Below are positions 50,043 to 57,475 of a DNA stretch of 64,000 bases, piece by piece. Origin of the DNA: Hebobacterum sp964559435 (GTDB taxonomy: Bacteria > Armatimonadota > Hebobacteria > Hebobacterales > Hebobacteraceae); assembly GCA_964559435.1 (NCBI GenBank), contig CAZLHI010000011.1:30987-94986 (forward strand). The letters run 5' to 3'. A program made the translations under genes and the position numbers. Position 1 is the first letter of the stretch, and each line of letters begins with the position of its first letter. The notes below the pieces were generated by a model that saw only the letters and a list, made by a program, of their open reading frames with translations, made no database searches and was not told the origin of the DNA.

Positions 50043-51737
50043 TCAGAACAGCCCTACGATCTTTCCGTCCTGGTCGATGTCCACGTTGAGCGCGGCCGGC
50101 TTGCTCGGGAGCCCGGGCATGGTGGAGAACGTCCCCAGCAGCGGATAGAGGAAGCCGGCGCCCGCGCTCGGCCGGATATCGCGCACCGGCACGCGGAAGC
50201 CGGTCGGCCGGCCCTTCAGGCTCGAATCGTGCGACAGAGAGAGATGCGTCTTCGCCATGCAGATTGGCAGTCTGTCGAGGCCCCACTTGGTGAAGAGCTC
50301 TATCTTCCGCTCGGCCTCCCGGGCATAGTCCACGCCGTCCGCACCGTAGACCTTCGCGGCGATGGTCTCGATCTTCTCCTTGATGGATGCATCATCCGGA
50401 TACAGGAGCTTGAACTCGGAGGGTGTCTCGCACGCCGCGACGACGGCCTCCGCCAGCTCGCGGCCGCCGTCTCCTCCGTTCGCCCAGACTTCGGAGAGGT
50501 AGGCGCCCTCGGCGCCGGCCGCTACCGCCCTGTCCTGTATCAGTTCTATCTCCGCATCTGTGTCCTGCGTGAAGCGGTTGACGGCCACGACGACCGGGAC
50601 GCCGAACAGCCGCGCGTTCTCGATGTTCTTCTCGAGATTCGCGCACCCTTTCTCGAGCGCCGGCAGGTTCTCCTCGATGAGCTCCGGTGGCAGGGGCTTA
50701 CCGGGTCGGATATTGCCCACGCCGCCGTGCATCTTGAGCGCCCGCACGGTGGCCACGATCACGACGCAGTCCGGCTTGAGGCCGCTGATGCGGCACTTGA
50801 TGTTGAAGAACTTTTCCATCCCGCAGTCGGCGCCAAACCCGGACTCAGTGACCACGTAGTCGGCCAGCTTCAGCGCGATCTGATCGGCTATGATGGATGA
50901 GTTCCCGTGGGCGATGTTCGCGAACGGGCCCGCGTGCACGAACACAGGTGTGTTCTCCAGCGTCTGCATCAGATTCGGCATGAGGGCGTCTTTCATGAGA
51001 ACGCACATTGCGCCCGCGGCGTCCAGGTCTTCCGCGGTCACCGGCTTCCCGTCCTCTGTCTGCCCGAATATGATGCGGCCGAGCCTCTGGCGGAGGTCCT
51101 GCAGACTGGTGGCCAGGGCAAGGATTGCCATCACCTCGCTGGCCACCGAGATGTCGAAGCCGGTCTCCCGCGGCATGCGGTTCTCGCCTCCCAGCCCCGA
51201 GACGATGTTGTACACGCCCCACTTATCGTTCAGGTCGATGACCCGCCGCCACGAAATAGTGCGTGGTTCTATGCCAAGCTGGTTGCCATGCTTCATGTGG
51301 GCGTCGATCATCGCCGCGAGCAGGTTGTTGGCGATGCTCACGGCGTGAACGTCGCCGGTGAGATGCAGGTTGAAGTCCTCCATCGGCACCACCTGGGAAT
51401 GCCCGCCGCCGGCCGCGCCGCCCTTGATCCCGAAGACAGGGCCGAGGCTGGGCTGCCTGACGCAGGTCATGACCGTCTTGCCGATGACGCCGAGCGCCTG
51501 CGACAGGCCGATGGTCGTGACCGTCTTCCCCTCCCCCAGCGGCGTCGGCGTGATCGCGGTGACGTCGATGTACTTGCCATTCGAGCGATCCTTGAGCCGC
51601 TCCAGCACGCTTAGGTGGATTTTGGCCTTCCACTTGCCGTAGAGGTCGAGGTCGTCCTCGCCGATGCCCACGCCCTCGGCGATCTCCAGAATCGGTTTCA
51701 TCTTTGCTGCTTGTGCGATCTCAAGATCGCTCTTCAA
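50043..51737 (-). CDS. fhs: Formate--tetrahydrofolate ligase
   Basis: 564 residues, typical length. ATP-binding TPTPLGEGKTVTTIGLSQAL near residue 65, LNLHLTGDVHAV, and ESGFGADCGMEKFF. Uses ATP to attach formate to THF, first step of the methyl branch after formate. 58 bp downstream of cooS and directly before fchA. No formate dehydrogenase is present in this window. Confidence 0.97.
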   Translation of the reverse strand: MKSDLEIAQAAKMKPILEIAEGVGIGEDDLDLYGKWKAKIHLSVLERLKDRSNGKYIDVTAITPTPLGEGKTVTTIGLSQALGVIGKTVMTCVRQPSLGPVFGIKGGAAGGGHSQVVPMEDFNLHLTGDVHAVSIANNLLAAMIDAHMKHGNQLGIEPRTISWRRVIDLNDKWGVYNIVSGLGGENRMPRETGFDISVASEVMAILALATSLQDLRQRLGRIIFGQTEDGKPVTAEDLDAAGAMCVLMKDALMPNLMQTLENTPVFVHAGPFANIAHGNSSIIADQIALKLADYVVTESGFGADCGMEKFFNIKCRISGLKPDCVVIVATVRALKMHGGVGNIRPGKPLPPELIEENLPALEKGCANLEKNIENARLFGVPVVVAVNRFTQDTDAEIELIQDRAVAAGAEGAYLSEVWANGGDGGRELAEAVVAACETPSEFKLLYPDDASIKEKIETIAAKVYGADGVDYAREAERKIELFTKWGLDRLPICMAKTHLSLSHDSSLKGRPTGFRVPVRDIRPSAGAGFLYPLLGTFSTMPGLPSKPAALNVDIDQDGKIVGLF

Positions 51738-51795
51738 TTCACAGCCTCCCTCGCATAGGTCACACCAACAGGCTGAAAAACGGGGCGGCGCCCCC

Positions 51796-53733
51796 TTAGC
51801 TGGCAGGCGCCGCTGCTTCCTCGGTCTCGTACATCATCGGGCGAAGCTTGAGCGCCGCCCGCTTCTCATTCATATGCTCAATCATGAGCCGCGCCGCCGC
51901 AACCGGGTCGTTCTCCCAAGCCCAGCCAGCGCCGACCTCTTCCTTAAGTTCCTGTGTGAGGAAGCTGCACACGGCCTCCGAGCCTTCCACCGGCAGCGGT
52001 GTGCCGAACACGGTGAAGACGCCGGAGCCCACCACATACATGCCAATCGACACCGCCTTCTCGGACATCCACTCCGGGGCCGCGCCGGCCACCGGCAAGT
52101 CGCTGATGTCCTCGCCAAGACCGCCTTCCCGCACCATCTGGGAGCAGGCGATCAGGATGCGGCTGTTGTCCACGCAGGAGCCGACGTGCAGCACCGGCGG
52201 AATCCCGACGGCCTCGCAGATCTCCTGGAGGCCGCGGCCGGCGTACTGCATGGCGGCCTCAGGGGTCAGCAGCCCCTCCTTCGCGCAGGCGATTGCGGAG
52301 CATCCCGTCTGCACCACCAGCACGTCGTTCCGGATCAGTTCCTTCACCATCTCGACGTGACCGTAGTCAACCGGCTGGACATTGGGGTTGCAGCAGCCGA
52401 CCACACCGGCCACGCCGCGCAGCCTTCCTTCGATAATCCCGTTGTTCAGAGGGCGATACGACGGCCTGAACCGGCCGCCGAGCAAAGTGAAGACGTAATC
52501 GGCGGTGAACCCCGCTACCAGATCCATCGTGTGCGCGGGAATGTTGACCTGCGACTGGTCTCTCTCGGGGAACTTCTCGATCGTCGTTCGCACGACTTCC
52601 CGCGCAACATCGAGCGCGTTCTCCTCGTCGAACTCGATGTGCCGCGCCCCGGGAATGCGCCCCTTCGGTGAGGTGGTGATCAACTCGGTATGGAAGCACC
52701 GCGTCATCTCCGACAGCCCGGGCATGAGACACTGGACGTCCACGACCATGGCCTCGACGGCGCCGGTCGCGATGGCCAGCTCCTGCTGGAGGAACGTCCC
52801 CGCGGAGGGGATGCCCTGGCGCATCAATATCTCGTTCGCGGTGCAGCAGATGCCCGCGAGCTGAATCCCCTTCGCGCCCTTCTCCTCGGCGAGCTTGAGC
52901 AGCTCCGAATCGCGGGAGGCCTCCACGATCATCTCGGATAAGATCGGCTCGTGGCCGTGCACGACGATGTTCACTTTGTCCTTGCTGAGCACGCCCAGAT
53001 TGACCTTAGCGCGGATGGGCGTTGGCGACCCCAACATGATGTCTTGAAGCTCCGTCGCGATGAGCGACCCACCCCAGCCGTCACCCAACGCAGTGCGGAT
53101 CCCGTGCCGGAGGATGCTGCGGTGATCGGTGTCCGTCCCCATGTGGGTTCGGTGCATGCACTCGACGATTTCTCGGTCGATGCCCCTCGGCATGAGGCCG
53201 AGGCGGCGCCAGAGCTGCACACGCGTCTCCGGCGCGCGCAGCATCAGCTTAAGCTCACCCTCCTGCTGGCCGAATTCCGCAAGGGCGGCCTCGCCCACGG
53301 CCAGTGCCATGTCCTGAACGGACTTCCCGTCTGTCTCGATCCCGAATAGCTCGGCGACCTGCCGCAGCTTCACCTCGTCCTTGACCCGGTAGTCCTTCGC
53401 CTTGCCCTGGGCCATCAGCACGAACGTATGAGCTACGTCTCGGCCGTGGTCTGAGTGCGCCGCGGCGCCGGCTGCGATCATGCGAAGCAGGTTTCGCGCT
53501 GCAATGGTATCGGCGTTCGCGCCGCAGACTCCAAAGCGCTCACCTTTGGCGGTCGTACCAGCGCGGCAGGGCCCCATATTGCAGAGCCGGCAGCAAATCC
53601 CTTGCCTGCCGAACCGGCAGGACGGCTGCTGCGAATCATACCTATCCAAAGCCGTGGGCGCGCCGGCGGCCTCCGCCGCCGTCAAGGCCTCCTGGCTGGC
53701 GGGGTCTCTCATCCGCTTCCCATGGTCATCCAT
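51796..53733 (-). CDS. cooS: Anaerobic carbon-monoxide dehydrogenase catalytic subunit (CooS/AcsA)
   Basis: 645 residues. B/D-cluster Cys set near 39-70 (SCRFGRQGICCRLCNMGPC and GVCG). C-cluster ligands: the His in HGHEPIL, GICCTANE, VDVQCLMP, VVGCCNPN, QTGCSAIAC and GSCVDNSR. Where most CODHs read GCNNP this one reads GCCNP, an extra Cys next to a ligand. It interconverts CO and CO2 and supplies CO to AcsB. First gene of the 16-gene operon; CooT-like and hyp genes lie upstream. Confidence 0.96.
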   Translation of the reverse strand: MDDHGKRMRDPASQEALTAAEAAGAPTALDRYDSQQPSCRFGRQGICCRLCNMGPCRAGTTAKGERFGVCGANADTIAARNLLRMIAAGAAAHSDHGRDVAHTFVLMAQGKAKDYRVKDEVKLRQVAELFGIETDGKSVQDMALAVGEAALAEFGQQEGELKLMLRAPETRVQLWRRLGLMPRGIDREIVECMHRTHMGTDTDHRSILRHGIRTALGDGWGGSLIATELQDIMLGSPTPIRAKVNLGVLSKDKVNIVVHGHEPILSEMIVEASRDSELLKLAEEKGAKGIQLAGICCTANEILMRQGIPSAGTFLQQELAIATGAVEAMVVDVQCLMPGLSEMTRCFHTELITTSPKGRIPGARHIEFDEENALDVAREVVRTTIEKFPERDQSQVNIPAHTMDLVAGFTADYVFTLLGGRFRPSYRPLNNGIIEGRLRGVAGVVGCCNPNVQPVDYGHVEMVKELIRNDVLVVQTGCSAIACAKEGLLTPEAAMQYAGRGLQEICEAVGIPPVLHVGSCVDNSRILIACSQMVREGGLGEDISDLPVAGAAPEWMSEKAVSIGMYVVGSGVFTVFGTPLPVEGSEAVCSFLTQELKEEVGAGWAWENDPVAAARLMIEHMNEKRAALKLRPMMYETEEAAAPAS

Positions 53734-53741
53734 CCTCAGTC

Positions 53742-53754
53742 ACTCCTTAGGAAC
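53742..53754 (-). promoter_or_regulatory. Shared 13-nt leader motif ahead of cooS
   Basis: Minus-strand GTTCCTAAGGAGT, with the ribosome site AAGGAG about 10 nt before the ATG, identical to the motif ahead of acsB (43778-43790). Confidence 0.5.
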
Positions 53755-53978
53755 CGCGCCCTTCCCCCAGCACACCTTGGCCGGACGCCTTCGGCGCCCG
53801 TCCCCCGCCCACGCCGCGACATCTCTGACGCCCGCACAGTGCCGGGCCAAGACGCGCGAATTGAGCGCACCTGACCCCAGGCACGCCCACGCCTCGGCAG
53901 ACTTCCCCCTCGACCGCGCCAATCCCTCTCGTCGTCGGGCGGCCGGCCCCTTGGAGAGAAGCATATTGAAGAGAAGCA

Positions 53979-54170
53979 TCAGGAAGCAGGCTCCACGACT
54001 ACGCGGTGCTTCAGCAGATCAATCTCCTTGATGCGCCCGCGCACGTGAGCCTGTTCACCAAAGAGGTTGACGAGCAGGTAGCCGTCCCCCTCCGGCCTGA
54101 TGGAGATGACATCCTCGAGTACCAGCTCTTCGCCTTCATCCGTGGCCAGATAGACCTTTGACTCACACAT
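53979..54170 (-). CDS. CooT family nickel-binding protein
   Basis: 63 residues beginning MCESKVYL; CooT proteins (about 61-66 residues) start MCxxKV, and the Cys2 ligand binds Ni(II). The rest (VLEDVISIRPEGDGYLLVNLFGE, DLLKHRVVV) fits the small beta-barrel of the family. CooT is associated with nickel supply to CODH, in keeping with the position ~250 bp upstream of cooS. Confidence 0.85.
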   Translation of the reverse strand: MCESKVYLATDEGEELVLEDVISIRPEGDGYLLVNLFGEQAHVRGRIKEIDLLKHRVVVEPAS

Positions 54171-54445
54171 AGCTGCACCGGCCCACGCTCCCCGACCACG
54201 GTGGACCCGTCCGTCACGAGTGGCTGCCGCGCCGACTCCTACCTACACCTGCGCGGGTGCGTCGTGCCGTCCTTCGAGGGCCCACCGGTTGCCCGCGCGC
54301 GATAAACAGGACCGAATCCTCTGGGCCCGTGAGCCGCCAGGTCCGCCAGTCCACCCCACCGTGAGGACACTTCGTCCCGGGACTCCATTCCCCTTCCTGC
54401 CTCGGGGGAAATGGCCGGTCCCGGCAGCGGCATCATCGACACGTC

Positions 54446-55450
54446 TCAGCAAATCCGCGGCAACTGCTCCCCAACGTGACGATCGAGTATCCGATGGGCT
54501 CCTAGCACCGTCTTCAGCACCACTCGGCCGTCTGACGCGTCGAGCACTCTACCAATAACCACTGCCTCAGTTCCTCGTGGATGAGACCGGAGCGCCGACA
54601 ACGCCGTCTCAGCCGCTGAGTCCGGCACAATCACAATCATCTTACCCTCGTTTGCGGCATACAATTGATCGAGACCCAACAACTCGCACGCCGCCGCCGT
54701 CGCTTTTCTGACGGGAACCGCCGTCTCCACGACCTCGATTCCTACCTGAGACTGCCTTGCGATCTCATTGAGCGCGGTTGCCAGCCCGCCCCTCGTCGGA
54801 TCCCGGAGAACGTGTACCTCCGGCACGGCCCCCAGCAACGCCTGGACCACCCCGCCCAGAGGCGCGCAGTCGCTCACTATCTCGGAATCGAATTCGAGCC
54901 CCTCGCGCCGGGAGAGCACCGCCAGGCCGTGATCCCCAACCGGTCCGCTGATGAGCACGACGTCGCCGGGCCGCGCGCCGGCGCCGCTGACCATGACCCC
55001 ATCTGGCACCGAACCCACCCCTGACGTCGAGATGTACACACGGTCCGCGCTGCCGCGGGGAACGACTTTGGTGTCCCCGCAGATCACCTGGACCTCGGCC
55101 TCCCGCCCGGCCTCGGCCATTGAGGCGACGATGCGCTCCAGATCAGAGATCGGCAGTCCCTCCTCCAGTATAAAGCTGGCGCTCAGAGCGACCGGCCGCG
55201 CTCCCGCCGCGGCAAGGTCGTTGACAGTGCCGCAGACGGCCAGCTTCCCGATGTCGCCGCCGGGGAAGAAGATCGGGTCAACCACGAAGGCATCAGTTGT
55301 AAAGACGAGCCGGCCGGATGCTTCCAGCAGCGCCGCGTCATCGCCCGGCGGCACGCCCGTGCCGAGCCGAGATACGAACACGCTCTCGATCAACTCGGCC
55401 ATGAGTTGCCCGCCGTCGCCGTGGGCGAGTAGGACTCGATCCTCGCTCAC
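54446..55450 (-). CDS. hypE: Hydrogenase expression/formation protein HypE
   Basis: 334 residues from GTG 55450, overlapping the hypD stop. PurM-like ATPase fold: GDDAALLEASGRLVFTTDAFVVDPIFFPGGDIG and LRDPTRGGLATALNEIA. C-terminus LPRIC carries the conserved terminal Cys that receives the carbamoyl group from HypF and is dehydrated to thiocyanate (CN donor). Confidence 0.95.
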   Translation of the reverse strand: MSEDRVLLAHGDGGQLMAELIESVFVSRLGTGVPPGDDAALLEASGRLVFTTDAFVVDPIFFPGGDIGKLAVCGTVNDLAAAGARPVALSASFILEEGLPISDLERIVASMAEAGREAEVQVICGDTKVVPRGSADRVYISTSGVGSVPDGVMVSGAGARPGDVVLISGPVGDHGLAVLSRREGLEFDSEIVSDCAPLGGVVQALLGAVPEVHVLRDPTRGGLATALNEIARQSQVGIEVVETAVPVRKATAAACELLGLDQLYAANEGKMIVIVPDSAAETALSALRSHPRGTEAVVIGRVLDASDGRVVLKTVLGAHRILDRHVGEQLPRIC

Positions 55451-56538
55451 CGCTCGACCTCCTGGCTGCGATAGCGATAGTGGGCCTGACAGGTCCCCTC
55501 GCTTGAGACCATGCACGACCCGACTGGTTTCCGAGGCGTGCATGACTTGCCAAAGAGCGGGCACTCCGGCGGCTCAATCGCGCCCCTCAGCACGTCCCCG
55601 CAGCGGCAGCCTTCGGGCTCACGCGATTCCGGCGGCTCGACGTCGAGCCGTCGCGTCGCGTCGAATTCCTCGAACTCCTCTCCCAGCTCGTATCCGCTCG
55701 CCGGGATCGTCCCCAGCCCGCGCCAGCTGGCGTCTGACACCCGGAACACCTGCCGCAGCAGCCCCTGCGCCTTCCGGTTGCCCTCCGGCCGCACCGCTCG
55801 GGTGTATTCGAGCTCCACCTCAGAGCGACCGTCTTTGACCTGAAGGACCAGCATCCTCACAGCGGCCAACACGTCGGCCGGCTCGAAGCCCGCGACGACA
55901 CATGCCTTCCCTCGTTCGGCGACCGGTTCATACACCTCGCTCCCGATGATGACGCTCACATGCCCGGGGCAGATGAAGCCGTCCACGGGCACCTCCGACT
56001 GAAGCAAGGCCATCATGGCAGGCGGGATCAGCTTGTGCGCGCAGAGCACCGAGAAGTTCTCGAGGCCACGACGCTGGGCTTCGAGGATCGCCAGGGCCAC
56101 CGCTGGGGCCGTTGTCTCGAAGCCGATTCCGAAGAACACCACCTGCTCCTCGGGCCGGCGCGAGGCCGCCTCCACCGCGTCCATCGGCGAATACACGACG
56201 AGCACGTCGGCCCCCTCCGCTCGCGCCTGCTCCAGGCTCGTCTCCGTCCCCGGCACCCGAACCATGTCGCCGAAGGTCGCAAGGGTGACGCCTTCGAGGC
56301 CGCCGAGAGCGATGAAGAGATCGATCTGATCCTGGGGTGTCACGCACACCGGACACCCCGGGCCGGAGATGAGCCGGACGCCGTCGGGAAGGCACTCCCG
56401 CAGGCCATGCCGCGCGATGGCAACGGTATGGGTCCCGCACACCTCCATCAGCGTGGCCGGCGGGGCGGCCATGCTGCGAAGCTGCTGGGACAGCCTGCTG
56501 AGAAGGGCCGGGTCTCTAAGCTCGTCGAGGTTCGTCAC
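55447..56538 (-). CDS. hypD: Hydrogenase formation protein HypD
   Basis: 363 residues. MEVCGTHTVAIARHGL, GPGCPVCVTPQDQID, and PGHVSVIIGSEVYEP are diagnostic, with a C-terminal [4Fe-4S] Cys set (GCRCGDVLRG, ECPLFGKSCTP). Scaffold for assembling the Fe(CN)2CO part with HypC. Overlaps hypC by 23 bp and hypE by 4 bp. Confidence 0.96.
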   Translation of the reverse strand: MTNLDELRDPALLSRLSQQLRSMAAPPATLMEVCGTHTVAIARHGLRECLPDGVRLISGPGCPVCVTPQDQIDLFIALGGLEGVTLATFGDMVRVPGTETSLEQARAEGADVLVVYSPMDAVEAASRRPEEQVVFFGIGFETTAPAVALAILEAQRRGLENFSVLCAHKLIPPAMMALLQSEVPVDGFICPGHVSVIIGSEVYEPVAERGKACVVAGFEPADVLAAVRMLVLQVKDGRSEVELEYTRAVRPEGNRKAQGLLRQVFRVSDASWRGLGTIPASGYELGEEFEEFDATRRLDVEPPESREPEGCRCGDVLRGAIEPPECPLFGKSCTPRKPVGSCMVSSEGTCQAHYRYRSQEVER

Positions 56539-56746
56539 CGAGCATCTCCGCGAAGAGCCGCAGCGTCTCCTCCGCTTCCTCGGGGTCGAGCCGATCGATC
56601 GCGATGCCGGCGTGGACGATCACGTAGTCGCCGATCTTGATCCCCTCGACGAGATCGACGCGGGCCTGCGTGCGCACGCCGCCTTGCTCGACGTGCGCCA
56701 CCGGCCCGTCGATCTCAGTCACCTTCATGGGAACGGCCAGACACAT
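56516..56746 (-). CDS. hypC: HypC/HybG/HupF family chaperone
   Basis: 76 residues from ATG 56746; starts MCLAVPMKVTEID with the essential N-terminal Cys2, then GVRTQARVDLVEGIKIGDYVIVHAGIAIDRLDPEEAEE. Carries the Fe(CN)2CO unit between HypD and the large subunit. The longer open frame upstream is not family-like. A REP-type repeat and the RAYT gene lie just upstream. Confidence 0.95.
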   Translation of the reverse strand: MCLAVPMKVTEIDGPVAHVEQGGVRTQARVDLVEGIKIGDYVIVHAGIAIDRLDPEEAEETLRLFAEMLGDEPRRA

Positions 56747-56901
56747 TGCTCGTCCGCACCTCTCAGCGGGCGAACCGCTCTGCTGTTCTTCTTCGGAGCC
56801 GCGGGCGAAGAATCCCGCCGCTCGACGAACTGACTTCAGTCTACCCCCGGCCGAGCACCGTGATCCGCCGAAATGGTCACCTTCGCCGGCAGCTGCCACT
56901 T

Positions 56902-56927
56902 GTAGGGCGGGGTCTCTGTGCCCTGCC
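56902..56927 (+). repeat. REP-like palindromic unit (left copy)
   Basis: 26 nt containing GTAGGGCGGGGTCTC and GTGCCCTGCC; a foldable GC palindrome. The inverted partner with 2 mismatches is at 57445-57470, on the other side of the RAYT gene. Confidence 0.75.
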
Positions 56928-56951
56928 ACTCTGGCTATACCTCCTGTCTGC

Positions 56952-57428
56952 TCACCACTCAAACCGGCATATCTCCCCTTGGTACGGCCATGCATCGGCC
57001 GATGCCACCAGTCCCTCGCGAACCGGATTCATGCGAGCGTACTCCGACTTCTGGCCATAGGACTCGCTGCTTCGCAGGACGTGATCGAAGAACTTCCGCT
57101 GCCATTCGAAGGATGAGTAGATCAGGGCCCTCATCTCTTTCCGCGTCCAGCTCTTCCAGCTGCCCACGAAGATACTGAGCGTCTTCGCCTCGTCCACCGA
57201 GGGCGACGCGAAGAAGTGGACATGATCCGGCATCACCACATAGCGGCCGACCGCCCACCCGAAGCGCTCCGGAGCCCCACCCCAGCCGTCCAGCAGAATG
57301 TCAAGCGCGTCTGCGCTCGCCAGTAATGGGGATCTCCCGCGAACACAGCAGGTGAGAAAGAAGACCGGGGCGCGCTCTGACACATACACCCGATCGAGAC
57401 GGCGCAGATGCTTGCGGTCCTTGCGCAT
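56952..57428 (-). mobile_element. REP-associated tyrosine transposase (RAYT, Y1_Tnp domain)
   Basis: 158 residues from ATG 57428 (the longer frame runs into the REP). HUH motif in VVMPDHVHFF (~66-75) and the C-terminal catalytic Tyr region QKSEYARMNPVREGLV. A single-strand HUH nuclease that moves REP elements rather than classical insertion sequences. It lies between hypF and hypC, on the same strand, and is bracketed by two inverted REP copies. Confidence 0.88.
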
Positions 57429-57444
57429 GAAAAGATCACCCTTT

Positions 57445-57470
57445 GGCGGGGCACGGAGACCCCGCCCTAC
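57445..57470 (-). repeat. REP-like palindromic unit (right copy)
   Basis: Read on the minus strand: GTAGGGCGGGGTCTC, then CGTGCCCCGCC; inverted copy of 56902-56927 (24 of 26 identical). It starts 5 bp after the hypF stop codon. Confidence 0.75.
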
Positions 57471-57475
57471 ACGCG

